This document shows, one piece after another, positions 7,354 through 15,909 of a stretch of DNA of 64,000 nt. Every line of letters begins with the position of its first letter. Position 1 is the stretch's first letter. The DNA is from CAZMBI01 sp964564675 (lineage in GTDB: Bacteria; Pseudomonadota; Alphaproteobacteria; Rickettsiales; UBA3002): positions 145,682 through 209,681 of the forward strand of contig CAZMBI010000002.1 of assembly GCA_964564675.1 (NCBI GenBank), read 5' to 3'. The position numbers and the translations under genes are program-made. The notes beneath the pieces were generated by a model. It had not been told where the DNA came from. It saw nothing but the letters and a program-made list of their open reading frames with translations, and did no database searches.

Positions 7354-9675
7354 CTATTTCGTGATGATCTCAACGCGTTCGGACTGTTCCTCGCTTACCT
7401 GGTTGCGGCCGATCGTGATGTTGAAATGGCTGATGCCCTTATCAATCAGGAAGGTGCGGATGGCAAAGGCGCGGCGCGCGCCGATGGCGTTGGCCACGGC
7501 CGAATCTTCGGAATTGCTGACATAGGGGCGGATCTCGATTTTTTCCCCGGACTCGACCAGCCGTTGCGCCAGTTGAGACAGTTCTTTCTGACCGCCGACC
7601 GGCAGCTCGTTTTCAGTGGCAGCAAATTCGATATTCAACAATGTTTCCCCGCCTGCCGTTTGCGGTTGCGCGCTGGCCTGACCGGTGGGGCGCTCGGGTA
7701 AATCAGGTTCCGGCAGGGAAGCCACTTGCTGTTCCTGATCGCGCGGCGATAGGCTGGCCTGGCCCATACTTGGCAGGCTTGGCATTTTGGGAGGCGTGGC
7801 GGCCGGCGTCTCACCAGATGGCTCGCCCGTTAAACTATCCAGCGGCGGCAGGGAGGCGGGCTGTGCATCCGCCGCCTTAGAGGGCTGCGTATCACCGGTT
7901 AACCCATCAAGTGATGGAAGTTCTGGCGGCCTTGGAGCTTGCATCTGCGCTTCGCCGGGCTGTTGCCTTGATGTATCGGGCGAGGGAGGCTGCGGCGCTT
8001 GCGGTGCATCATCACGGGCGATGAAATTGTCCAGATCGCGGCTGAGCGAGGGCATCATCGGCTCTTCGGGCGGACTGTCCTGATCGGCTTGATTGCGTTC
8101 CGAAGGCGCCAGCCTGGCCTGACCGGAAAGGGCGGGCATGCTGGGCATCTCAGGGGGTTGCTGGCCGGGTGCCGCTGCCTGCTGGTTTGCCGACGGGCCA
8201 GGTGAGGCATCGATATCCGGAATGGTGGGCATATCCGGCATACCGGGTACTGCAGGTGCCGCCTGATCAGCAGCGGGCAGCTTACCAGCGGATTGTCCAG
8301 GCGAGCTGTCAAGATTCGGCATATCGGGCATTTGCGGCATCGCCGGCGGCGACTGCGTATCTGCTGGCGGCGATGACGGGCTGTCCAGCTCTGGCATATC
8401 CGGCATCTCCGGTGCGGCCTGCGGGCTCTCGACCGCTGGTGACGGGCTGTCTAGCTCCGGCATGTCCAGCATACCGGGCATGTCAGGCATCGCCGGCGCA
8501 TCCGGTGAAGCTTCCTCCTGGGCCGAAGGCTCCGGCGTACTGCCCGGCCCGGGCGGCAGGTCGGGGAAATCGTCAAACGCCATCTGATCCAGCTGCGGTG
8601 TGGGCAGGTCCGCATCCGAGGGAACTGTCTCTATGCCGGGCATATCGGGCATATCGGGCATATCGGGCGCAGTGGTTCCGGTATCTCGGGGCTCGGGCTG
8701 CGGCGTTTGACGATCAGCCGGTTCGGGCTGTTTGGCGGCTTGCTGGGCCGCCTGTGGTTGAGATTTGGGCGGCGCCGTTTTTTTGCGGGCAGCTTTAGGC
8801 TTGGCGCTGGGTTTAGGCGCCTTGGTTGCCTGATCCGGGGCGCTGGTTTGCGGCTCTTCGGAAAAATCCATCGGCTCCAGCGCTTCGTCGGGCTGATAGG
8901 TGGCAAAGGGTCTGTTGTCGCGCAGAGCAGCCATCTGCTGTTGCTGAAACGTTCGCTCGTCCTGCTGCGCGAGCTGAAGCGCCTGCTGTTGCTGCTGCAT
9001 CGCCATATTACCCGCCGGCACCTTGCGCTGACTGGTTTGCGGAATAGTTTGTTCGGTCGGCGCCGGCTGCGGCGGTGGCGGCGTATAACGCGGCACGCCA
9101 AGCGTGCTCTGTGCGCTCTGTTGCTGGGCCTCTTGCGACATACGCTGCGATGAACGCGAAGTGCCGGCTTGCGCCTGGTTATTTTGATTGGCGCTTTCCC
9201 ACGGCAGGGCGGAATGCCGCGCCTGCTGTGGCGGGGAAACCATGTCACGAGGCGGTGTTGCCAATTGCCTGTCGGTCTGTGCGGACGGTAATTGCTGTGG
9301 CGGTGCCGGTTGTGGTTCCGGGGGCGATGCCGGTTGCGAATGACGTTCAGCCTGACGGGGCATTGCCTGACGCGGCGTGCGCTGCGTATCGGATATTAAC
9401 GCCTGGGGCTGACCGGGTGCGCGGGCCAGCTCCTCGCGCGATTTACGGGCAAATGGCAGGCTCTGCTGCGGCATGGCATCGGGTGCGCCGCGCGGCTGCG
9501 AGCGGGCGGAATACTCGTAGCGCAGAGTATCGAGCACCTCGAGATAGATTTCGACACTGGGCTTTTCGGGAACCAGATTGCGCCGCGCTTCCGCGGGGGC
9601 GGCACTGTGCATCACGGCCATACATACGCCGCACATCACCAGCGAGCGGAAGCTGCGGTTAGATGAGTGATTCAT
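7354..9675 (-). CDS. Exported proline-rich repeat protein with C-terminal OmpA-like domain
   Basis: A 773-residue envelope protein. A signal peptide (hydrophobic LVMCGVCMAVMHSAAPAEA) is followed by a short conserved block (VEIYLEVLDTLRYEY). Then come some 550 residues of low-complexity Pro/Gln/Ala/Ser sequence with many MPDMP, PEMPDMPELDSPS and LPSLDGLTG repeats, which probably form an extended spacer. The last 110 residues (LLNIEFAATENELPVGGQKE to RVEIITK) look like an OmpA/MotB-type peptidoglycan-binding domain with the IGARRAFAIRTFLIDKGI helix. The protein may anchor in the cell wall and span the periplasm. The repeats make the opposite strand look open; those frames are shadows. ATG 9675 has a moderate AGGGA site. 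Confidence 0.75.
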   Translation of the reverse strand: MNHSSNRSFRSLVMCGVCMAVMHSAAPAEARRNLVPEKPSVEIYLEVLDTLRYEYSARSQPRGAPDAMPQQSLPFARKSREELARAPGQPQALISDTQRTPRQAMPRQAERHSQPASPPEPQPAPPQQLPSAQTDRQLATPPRDMVSPPQQARHSALPWESANQNNQAQAGTSRSSQRMSQEAQQQSAQSTLGVPRYTPPPPQPAPTEQTIPQTSQRKVPAGNMAMQQQQQALQLAQQDERTFQQQQMAALRDNRPFATYQPDEALEPMDFSEEPQTSAPDQATKAPKPSAKPKAARKKTAPPKSQPQAAQQAAKQPEPADRQTPQPEPRDTGTTAPDMPDMPDMPGIETVPSDADLPTPQLDQMAFDDFPDLPPGPGSTPEPSAQEEASPDAPAMPDMPGMLDMPELDSPSPAVESPQAAPEMPDMPELDSPSSPPADTQSPPAMPQMPDMPNLDSSPGQSAGKLPAADQAAPAVPGMPDMPTIPDIDASPGPSANQQAAAPGQQPPEMPSMPALSGQARLAPSERNQADQDSPPEEPMMPSLSRDLDNFIARDDAPQAPQPPSPDTSRQQPGEAQMQAPRPPELPSLDGLTGDTQPSKAADAQPASLPPLDSLTGEPSGETPAATPPKMPSLPSMGQASLSPRDQEQQVASLPEPDLPERPTGQASAQPQTAGGETLLNIEFAATENELPVGGQKELSQLAQRLVESGEKIEIRPYVSNSEDSAVANAIGARRAFAIRTFLIDKGISHFNITIGRNQVSEEQSERVEIITK

Positions 9676-9879
9676 ACGAGTACCAGATTCCCTGCTTTAG
9701 GCTAGTTTTTATCACGATACGTTATTTAAGAAAACCGAAAACCCCGTCCGACGCAAGCACATAATCGGCCCGGTCCCCATATTTATGGGTGTTTTCGCGG
9801 GTATCATGTCTATATGTAGCATGGTTTGATGGTTGCGCCGGAATACCGATGGGGCACCGCCGTTATGCTGAAACCGCGT

Positions 9880-10704
9880 TCAGGAAGACGATACCCGGCG
9901 CGTATCCGAATGCGCGTTCAATACGTCGTGTAAATAGGGATGAATCAGCCCGTTGCTGGCGATGATCTGGCCGTTGGTCATCATCTCGCTGCCGCCTTCC
10001 ATATCGCTGACCGTACCGCCGGCCTCCCGAATGAGCAGGATGCCCGCAGCGATATCCCAGGGCTTGAGGTGATAATGCCAGACGCCATCATAGCGGCCGG
10101 CGGCGACATAGGCCAGATCAAGCGCGGCGGCCCCGGCGCAGCGAATGGTGGCGCCCGAGCTGACCATACGCTGCAGCGTGTCTTCGACCGCGACGCCGGG
10201 CCGGCGCATCAGGCGCGGGGCTGCGGTGGCCAGCAGCAAATCCTGCTCGCGCCCGGAGACGCGCAGTTTGCTGTTATTCACCGTCGCGCCCTGGCCTTTT
10301 TCCGCGATAAACAACTCATCCTGCACGGGGTCGTAGATAACTCCGGTGACCGGTTCGTAATCGCCGTCGGGCAGGCGTTTTTCCACCGCCACGGCAATGC
10401 AGAAATAGCCGATGGCATGGATGAAATTGGTGGTGCCGTCTATGGGGTCGATGATGAAGCGGTATTCGGCCTGGGTATCACCGATGGCCCCGCGCTCCTC
10501 GCTTAATATGCCGAATGATTTGCGGGCGCGCTGTAATTCCTCGATGATGATCTGCTCGGTGCGTAAATCGGCATTGGTGACGAAGTTGGCCGTACCCTTG
10601 CGCGAGACCTGCAACTGCGCGACTTCGCCGAAATCGCGGCGCAAGGGTTTGGCGGCCTTCATGATGGCGTTGGTAATCACCGTGATTAGTGCGGACTGCG
10701 GCAT
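9880..10704 (-). CDS. suhB: Inositol-1-monophosphatase family protein
   Basis: Mg2+-dependent phosphomonoesterase of the inositol monophosphatase/SuhB family, which acts on inositol phosphates or related sugar phosphates; some members bind the transcription machinery. The 274 residues show the first metal motif ILSEERG (the E-E pair), the central IDPIDGTTNF signature and the C-terminal PWDIAAGILLIREAGG motif with its metal-binding aspartate. Length and motif order are normal. The final C-terminal residues are unremarkable. The neighbouring 9676-9879 stretch is AT-rich and shows no convincing gene. Confidence 0.92.
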   Translation of the reverse strand: MPQSALITVITNAIMKAAKPLRRDFGEVAQLQVSRKGTANFVTNADLRTEQIIIEELQRARKSFGILSEERGAIGDTQAEYRFIIDPIDGTTNFIHAIGYFCIAVAVEKRLPDGDYEPVTGVIYDPVQDELFIAEKGQGATVNNSKLRVSGREQDLLLATAAPRLMRRPGVAVEDTLQRMVSSGATIRCAGAAALDLAYVAAGRYDGVWHYHLKPWDIAAGILLIREAGGTVSDMEGGSEMMTNGQIIASNGLIHPYLHDVLNAHSDTRRVSSS

Positions 10705-10755
10705 ATAAGGGATATAGCCAAGCCGTGGGCTGGAAACAAGTGAAACAGCAGCGCA

Positions 10756-10789
10756 GCTTCATGAAATTGTCGCATTACTGCGCTATGAT
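10756..10789 (+). promoter_or_regulatory. 11-bp direct-repeat promoter, 6-bp spacer type
   Basis: Half-sites GCTTCATGAAA (10756-10766) and TTGTCGCATTA (10767-10777) lie in 11-bp register, then six bases, then the -10 TATGAT (10784-10789). This is the same half-site-to--10 distance as in classic Pho-box promoters. It belongs to the family of sites described in the findings. The second half-site is weaker (GTCG). Confidence 0.55.
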
Positions 10790-10822
10790 AATATCAATGT
10801 ATATCGATGACAGGAATATGCT

Positions 10823-11347
10823 ATGGGACAGGATGTACGATCATGGATTGGCGGGACTTTACCCAGCACTAATTTTAAATATATGGGTTATAACGATAAT
10901 ATCTTGTTATTCGATGATCCGAAGCGGGGGCAGCAGCCTTTTTACAATAGTATAAGCGTTTTTGGCGGTGCGGTGCATGAAAAGCAGCCGGGCCCGCAGG
11001 GTGAGGCTGTCACCGTGCACCGTTTTGAGCCGGAGCAGGTGGTAGCGCAGTGTGTCGATACGTCAGCATCCGAAGGGGTGGATCTGTTCAAATTTGGACA
11101 GGAACAGGAAAACCTGATGCGCATCGTTAAGGAGGAAGTCAAACGAGGCTTTGACGACGTGTGGGCCAGGCGGGACTCGACTGTCATAGAAGGCCTGATG
11201 GGCTTAACCTCGGATGAAACATGGCATCGGGGCAGTATGCAGAGTAATTACGAAACCGGGCCTGAGCGGATTTGCGCTGCTGCACGCGAGGCCATGTCAC
11301 CGCTTGTTTCGCCTGATGCCGCCCCTTCGCGTGGCCGTGGGCGCTGA
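10823..11347 (+). CDS. Unrecognised protein, 174 aa
   Basis: I do not recognise this protein. It is soluble and hydrophilic, with no signal peptide or membrane helix. The N-terminal third is rich in Gly, Asn, Phe and Tyr (GGTLPSTNFKYMGYNDNILL), the middle has a charged helical stretch (ENLMRIVKEEVKRGFDDVWARRD), and the C-terminus is basic and low-complexity (SRGRGR). The ATG at 10823 follows an AGGAAT site. It stands alone between suhB and efp, which both point the other way, and is preceded by the 11-bp direct-repeat promoter at 10756, which groups it with the other orphan genes of the window. Confidence 0.6.
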   Translation: MGQDVRSWIGGTLPSTNFKYMGYNDNILLFDDPKRGQQPFYNSISVFGGAVHEKQPGPQGEAVTVHRFEPEQVVAQCVDTSASEGVDLFKFGQEQENLMRIVKEEVKRGFDDVWARRDSTVIEGLMGLTSDETWHRGSMQSNYETGPERICAAAREAMSPLVSPDAAPSRGRGR

Positions 11348-11411
11348 CCGGGGTAGGTGAAAAGGGTTTTATGACCGTTCAGCTTTCTTTCCCCTGGCGC
11401 GTCATACTGGC

Positions 11412-11445
11412 GTGAATAATAAAGCAACGCGCTATTTGGCGCGTT
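11412..11445 (-). terminator. Terminator overlapping the efp stop codon
   Basis: On the minus strand AACGCGC (11445-11439), a six-base loop, GCGCGTT (11432-11426), then GCTTTATTATT. The stem includes the efp stop codon. The U-tract is interrupted, so termination may be partial. Confidence 0.5.
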
Positions 11446-11998
11446 CGACATAACTCAGGTCGCCGGTATCCACCACGATACGCTCGCCGGCCTCGACGAA
11501 GGGCGGGACCATGACGCGCACGCCGTTTTCAAGCACGGCGGGCTTGTAGGAGCTGGCAGCGGTCTGGCCTTTGACGACCGGTTCGGCTTCGTCGATGCGC
11601 AGCATCACGTGCTGGGGCAGGCTGACGCCGATGGGCTGGCCTTCATAGCTTTCGATGGTTACCATCATCGAATCCTGCAGGAATTTGATGCGGTCGCCGT
11701 CGAGGAAATCCCTGGAAACCTGAATCTGTTCGAACGAGGTGGTGTCCATGAAGACGAGATCAGCCCCTTCTTCATACAGATACTGGTATTCGTGCTGATC
11801 GAGCCGCACGCGCTCGACCTTTTCGTCCGAGCGGAAGCGCTCGTTGGTCTTGGTGCCGTCGGTGATGCATTTCATCTCCACCTGGTTGAAGGCACCGCCC
11901 TTGCCGGGCTTGACGTGCTGGGTCTTGGTGACCACCCAGAGTTTACCGTTATGTTCCAGGATGTTGCCGGGGCGGACTGCGACGCCGTCTATTTTCAT
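11432..11998 (-). CDS. efp: Translation elongation factor P
   Basis: EF-P enters the ribosomal E-site and relieves stalling at polyproline stretches. The 188 residues have the usual three beta-barrel domains: the N-terminal KOW-like domain with VKPGKGGAFNQVEMK (its loop lysine is the residue that is modified in many species), a central OB domain and a C-terminal domain with GVRVMVPPFVEAGERIVVDTG. Length is typical. A host with a proline-repeat protein such as the one at 7354-9675 would need this factor. Divergent from the sequence upstream at 12000-12107, which shows no gene. Confidence 0.95.
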   Translation of the reverse strand: MKIDGVAVRPGNILEHNGKLWVVTKTQHVKPGKGGAFNQVEMKCITDGTKTNERFRSDEKVERVRLDQHEYQYLYEEGADLVFMDTTSFEQIQVSRDFLDGDRIKFLQDSMMVTIESYEGQPIGVSLPQHVMLRIDEAEPVVKGQTAASSYKPAVLENGVRVMVPPFVEAGERIVVDTGDLSYVERAK

Positions 11999-12107
11999 AA
12001 GTGTATCACCCTATGCAAAAAATTGTCGTTATCGCTTTCGCGGGATGGATAAGCTTCGTAAATTCGTGCGGTTATAGCGGGACGGCGCGGCGATGGCAAG
12101 GGGAGGA

Positions 12108-12842
12108 TTATATGGTGCGACCTTGATTTGGACTAATGCCAACTTCATCCATATGCTTAATCACGTCTATTGCTTGCGACATGACATCCGTAATTGACAT
12201 TTCGGTTTGTTCGTGTGGATCATATTGTCGTATAGGCCCAAAATCACCATCTTTTTCAAATCCGTTATAACGATACTTTTTTACTGCTTGGTGAGACGGC
12301 AGATTGGAATTTTCAATTTGCAGACATAGGTGATCATTTTCCTTAAGCAAACGGACGTGATTGCCGAATCGGTAGTTTAAATAATACCCCAGCCCTTGTA
12401 GTGGGGTGATAACATTTTCCCGCACATCATCTGCTTTAGGCCGATGAGCACTACCTAATCTGCCAACAACTATGCCTTTTTCATCTGGCCCAACGCGAAA
12501 AATATATCGTTCTTGGCCGTCAGGTGAAGTCTGTTGCTCAATGGCTAACGAGGGGTGTTTTTCTTTTAATACTCGCCATATTTCACCGTCAAGTTCAGTA
12601 TCCTGCTCATAGAGAGTTCGCTTGGTATAACGCGGCTGCCGAATCACTCTGGAAAAGGCTTCATTAACTAATCCGCTTCCATAGAGCGTTATGGCTGCTT
12701 TTCTTCCTTGCCCCAAGAGCACTCTTTTATATTTTTCATCGCCGGGGGTATCGCCGGGGGTAGAGGTATCGCCTGACTCATAAACACTCTTATCTCCACC
12801 CCTGAGATTTCTACCTGATCCTGTGCCTTTACCAATAGGCAT
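12108..12842 (-). CDS. Unrecognised protein, 244 aa, AT-rich
   Basis: I do not recognise this protein. It is soluble, with a Gly/Ser/Thr/Asp-rich N-terminus (SGRNLRGGDKSVYESGDTST) and a mixed alpha/beta remainder containing VIRQPRYTKRTLYEQDTELDG, GIVVGRLGSAHRPKADDVRE and YYLNYRFGNHVRLLKENDHL. No signal peptide or membrane helix. Its ATG at 12842 comes directly after the thiE stop, so it is probably translated from the thiE message. Base composition is clearly more AT-rich than thiE, which suggests separate origin. No metabolic link to thiamine is visible. Confidence 0.6.
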   Translation of the reverse strand: MPIGKGTGSGRNLRGGDKSVYESGDTSTPGDTPGDEKYKRVLLGQGRKAAITLYGSGLVNEAFSRVIRQPRYTKRTLYEQDTELDGEIWRVLKEKHPSLAIEQQTSPDGQERYIFRVGPDEKGIVVGRLGSAHRPKADDVRENVITPLQGLGYYLNYRFGNHVRLLKENDHLCLQIENSNLPSHQAVKKYRYNGFEKDGDFGPIRQYDPHEQTEMSITDVMSQAIDVIKHMDEVGISPNQGRTI

Positions 12843-13544
12843 CTACGCCGCCTCCGCTTGTTTACGGTGTTTGAGGGCGGCCTTGATGGCGCGGTTGAAC
12901 TCTGCCACCGCGGTTTGCGGGCCCTGTTCGTGCTGCCAGACGGCGGTGATGGCGGCGATGAAGTCGGCGCCGGCGGTGACCACCGGGCCGCAATTATATG
13001 GTGTCATGCCGCCGATGGCCACGCAGGGCAATACGGTATATTCATACCACCAGCGCACCGTATCGAGGCTCGGCGTGCCGAACCGCGCCTGTTTTTCCGC
13101 TGATTTGGACTGGGTCGGGAAAAACGCGCCGAAGGCGATATAATCCACATCCTGCTCGCCGGCCTGCATCGCCAGATGCGAGGAATCATGGCAGGATACG
13201 CCGATCACTCCCTCGGGGCCCATGGTCTGGCGCGCGTTTTCAATGGGCCAGTGCTGCAGATCATCCTGCCCGAGATGCACGCCATCAGCACCGACTTCCA
13301 CCGCGATATCCGGGCGATCGTTCATGATAAACGCCACGCCGCGCTCGCGGCACAGCGGCAACAGGCGACGCGACGCAGCGAACAGCTCGGCATCGGCCGT
13401 GTCTTTTAAGCGCAGCTGAAATGCGCCGACATCGCCGCCTGCAAGCGCCTGCTGCAACTGATCGGCAAACGCGTCCAATTCGATCGCTGGCGGCGATATA
13501 AGATATAAGCGGCAGGGGTGGACCATTTCCTGTTCTGACGACAT
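12843..13544 (-). CDS. thiE: Thiamine-phosphate synthase
   Basis: Joins the thiazole phosphate and HMP-pyrophosphate moieties to make thiamine phosphate. A TIM-barrel of about 233 residues shows FQLRLKDTADAEL (the Q-x-R-x-K substrate region), FIMNDRPDIAVEVGADGVHL followed by GQDD (pyrophosphate and Mg2+ binding), GVSCHD and a C-terminal VAIGGMTPYN motif for phosphate binding. The frame extends upstream to 13658, but that extension is unlike ThiE. The ATG at 13544 with a nearby GGAAA is preferred; an internal ATG at 13526 is also possible. No other thi gene is adjacent. Confidence 0.88.
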   Translation of the reverse strand: MSSEQEMVHPCRLYLISPPAIELDAFADQLQQALAGGDVGAFQLRLKDTADAELFAASRRLLPLCRERGVAFIMNDRPDIAVEVGADGVHLGQDDLQHWPIENARQTMGPEGVIGVSCHDSSHLAMQAGEQDVDYIAFGAFFPTQSKSAEKQARFGTPSLDTVRWWYEYTVLPCVAIGGMTPYNCGPVVTAGADFIAAITAVWQHEQGPQTAVAEFNRAIKAALKHRKQAEAA

Positions 13545-13671
13545 ATTTCCAAAATACAGACAATCCCACGGGTTGTAAACACGAAGGCACGAAAATACGA
13601 AGGCACTACAGCACGAAGGCGGGCGCAGGCGAAGCCATGGGCGCGCCTGGCCCTGCACCTGTCAATCCCGC

Positions 13672-14598
13672 TTATTTCGTGCGTTTATAAATGCCCACAA
13701 TGTCGGCAAGCAGCGCGAGCGCCTCATCGCGCGGGCGCTGGAAGGTGTTACGCCCCATGATGCAGCCATCACCCCCGCCTTGTGCGATCTGGCGGCATTC
13801 TTCCACGACATCCGCCGCCGACTTGGCCGATCCGCCGGAGAAAATAACCAGGCGACGGCCATTGAAAGTAGCCTGCTTGACATGAGCGACACGCTCGGCC
13901 AGCGAGTCGCTAGCAATGGCTTGTTCCTCGTAGACTTTTTTAGCGTCGGCCTGCTCAAGATGGGCGGTCGGTGGTTTGACCTTGATGATGTGCGCGCCGA
14001 GCAGGGCGGCCATGTGCGCGGCATAGGTGCACACGTCAAAGGCGGTTTCCCCCTCTTTGCTCATGTTGCCACGCGGATAAGACCAGATGACCACCGCCAG
14101 CCCGTGGGCCTTGGCTTCCGCCGCCATCTCGCAGATTTCTTCCATCATGTCAAAGGCTTTGTCGGAACCGGGATAGATCGTAAAGCCAATGGCCGAGCAT
14201 CCCAGCCGTAACGCATCACGCACCGAACCGGTGATCGCCTGATTGGGGCCGTCTTTGTGCGATGCGAGGGAATTAGCGGAGTTCACCTTGAGAATGGTCG
14301 GAATGGCGCCGGCATAGGTGGCCGCCCCGGCCTCGATCATCCCCAGGGGCGCGGCGAAAGCATTCAATCCGGCGTCAATGGCCAGTTGAAAATGGTATTG
14401 CGGATCGTAGGCTTGCGGGTTTTTGGCGAAAGAGCGCGCGGGGCCATGTTCAAACCCCTGATCGACCGGCAGAATCAACATTTTGCCGGTGCCGCCCAGC
14501 TTGCCGTGCATCAACATGCGGGCAAGGTTGGCTTTGGTGCCGGGATTGTCGGATTCGTACCAGGACAGGATGGTTTTAACAGATTTGCTGAGTTTCAT
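13672..14598 (-). CDS. fbaB: Class I fructose-bisphosphate aldolase, DhnA/FbaB type
   Basis: Schiff-base aldolase that cleaves or forms fructose 1,6-bisphosphate. The archaeal-type (DhnA) family is recognised from ILPVDQGFEHGPARSFA near the N-terminus, AVVIWSYPRGNMSKEG in the middle, HIIKVKPP with the catalytic lysine, and VIFSGGSAKSAADV and GCIMGRNTFQRP at the phosphate-binding C-terminus. 308 residues is normal. ATG 14598 has a strong AAGGGAG site. Upstream on the other strand is the direct-repeat promoter at 14705 for the next gene. Confidence 0.93.
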   Translation of the reverse strand: MKLSKSVKTILSWYESDNPGTKANLARMLMHGKLGGTGKMLILPVDQGFEHGPARSFAKNPQAYDPQYHFQLAIDAGLNAFAAPLGMIEAGAATYAGAIPTILKVNSANSLASHKDGPNQAITGSVRDALRLGCSAIGFTIYPGSDKAFDMMEEICEMAAEAKAHGLAVVIWSYPRGNMSKEGETAFDVCTYAAHMAALLGAHIIKVKPPTAHLEQADAKKVYEEQAIASDSLAERVAHVKQATFNGRRLVIFSGGSAKSAADVVEECRQIAQGGGDGCIMGRNTFQRPRDEALALLADIVGIYKRTK

Positions 14599-14704
14599 CG
14601 TAGACTCCCTTTCATTCCCAGTCGCCTGTCATGGGCATGATTTAGCCAATTCAGTCGTGCTTGTCACCCGTTTTTGCCGTTTAACGCAAGGAAAATGCGG
14701 CTAA

Positions 14705-14750
14705 TCGTCACGCAATCTTCATACCGATCCCATGACTAGCGTGATACGAT
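14705..14750 (+). promoter_or_regulatory. 11-bp direct-repeat promoter, 18-bp spacer type
   Basis: Half-sites TCGTCACGCAA (14705-14715) and TCTTCATACCG (14716-14726), 18 bases, then the -10 TACGAT (14745-14750). The first half-site is nearly identical to one in front of the candidate small RNA at 42717. It drives the gene at 14807 with a leader of about 50 bases. Confidence 0.62.
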
Positions 14751-14806
14751 GGTAATAGTGAGCAATTTATTCGCGTCAATCGTAAAGTGGCGTGATGCGT
14801 TGAGAT

Positions 14807-15382
14807 ATGGACACAGATAAAACGCATAACAGGAGCGTGGAGACGACCGAAGAACAAGCCGCTACGGCCGGTCGCAAGGCGCAGGAATACCGATCGCTGG
14901 CGGCCGAGCCGTATCAGGGGCCGCGAGAGATTCCGGCAATGGCCGGGCGTGGGGCGCTGCTGGGTGGTATTGCCTACGTTATCGGCAAAAGCTTGGGCGA
15001 TCTGGGTGATCGCCCCAGAGAATCCCTGGGCCGTTCCGGCCGGTCGAATTATGTCGGGCTGGCGGCGCGTTTCTGGGAGCTGGCATTTGTCACCGGGGCG
15101 GCAATTGTCGGCATGTATAGCGCTTCCAAAGAAGTGCGACGCGCCAAGTTGCAGCATCTGAAAATGCAGCGCGAATATACCTCGCTGGCGCATGAACATA
15201 TGGCCACGCAGCAGACGCTGGAATCGGTGATTGAGAACAAAGAGCGCACGCAGATCAAAGCCCCGGAGGTGGCGGAGAAGGCGGAGGAGAGGGCACCGGA
15301 TGCGCCGCAAACGGAAGTCTCCGCAAGCGAATTGCAGCATCACAAGGAGCCGCTGCAACACCCCCACCTGTTGCTGTCATAA
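14807..15382 (+). CDS. Unrecognised membrane-associated protein, 191 aa
   Basis: I do not recognise this protein. After a hydrophilic 40-residue N-terminus there are two hydrophobic glycine-rich stretches, about residues 45-65 (GRGALLGGIAYVIGKSLG) and 85-108 (FWELAFVTGAAIVGMYSA). A charged coiled-coil-like region follows (VRRAKLQHLKMQREY, QTLESVIENKERTQIK), then an acidic, proline- and histidine-rich tail. No signal peptide. It lies just upstream of the portal gene, where a GTA would have its terminase. The promoter at 14705 ties it to the orphan gene family. Confidence 0.6.
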   Translation: MDTDKTHNRSVETTEEQAATAGRKAQEYRSLAAEPYQGPREIPAMAGRGALLGGIAYVIGKSLGDLGDRPRESLGRSGRSNYVGLAARFWELAFVTGAAIVGMYSASKEVRRAKLQHLKMQREYTSLAHEHMATQQTLESVIENKERTQIKAPEVAEKAEERAPDAPQTEVSASELQHHKEPLQHPHLLLS

Positions 15383-15909
15383 ACCATGCACAGACTTTCA
15401 GTTGGTCCCTAGTAGTTGGTCCCTAGCTGATTCCGTTGTTCCCACAAAGTCGATAACCCGGTGCAATCAGACGCGTAGCTGGATGAAATTCCCGCTTTCG
15501 CGAAGATGATGAGCGAAAAGCCGACCGATGCAATGGCTGCATGCAAAAAAATGACATGTCGGTGAATTTTACCCCTTCCATGATGGCAATGTGTCAAGCA
15601 TAGTATAAATATAGGATGAAAAAAGTGTGACAAGGCAGTAGCTGAAGCGATAATCGGTTGATCAATCGCCCGCCATGCCGCTACGCCGATCCTCTTAGCA
15701 TCCGTTCATCCGCTTATCCCAATCATCGAAAGACTATTGCATAATTGCCTAAGCGTTGTGTCTTCTCCCTTTGGGAGAAGGTTAGGATGAGGGTAAATGG
15801 TTGTAAAACAACCATACCTTTTCCGGGCTCTGCCCTCACCCCGACCCTCTCCCAGAGGGAGGGGGGTTATGCGATAGTCTCATCGAATCATCAACGCAGG
15901 AGATTTCCC
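15383..15909. other. Intergenic region ahead of the portal gene
   Basis: About 530 bases without a supported gene. It holds a tandem 14-bp duplication (AGTTGGTCCCTAGT/C at 15400-15427) and a MITE-like inverted repeat (15762-15865). No terminase remnant, integrase site or 11-bp direct-repeat promoter was seen. Confidence 0.6.
15762..15865. repeat. MITE-like interspersed repeat with imperfect terminal inverted repeats
   Basis: The left end (15762-15793: CTTCTCCCTTTGGGAGAAGG and on to GATGAGGG) and the right end (about 15833-15865: CCCTCACCCCGACCCTCTCC and on) are imperfect inverted repeats of about 32 bp around a 40-bp core that itself folds (GGTTGTAAAACAACC). CCCTCACCC...CCCTCTCCC elements of this kind are common dispersed repeats in Proteobacteria. 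It carries no coding capacity and ends about 45 bases before the portal start. Confidence 0.65.

Noticed and set aside
8169..9662. Long plus-strand ORFs opposite the OmpA-domain gene
   Set aside because: Shadows of the proline-rich repeat region; no signal, domain or start site.
15400..15427. 14-bp tandem duplication AGTTGGTCCCTAG as the start of a CRISPR array
   Set aside because: Only two direct copies without spacers and no cas genes; a local duplication.
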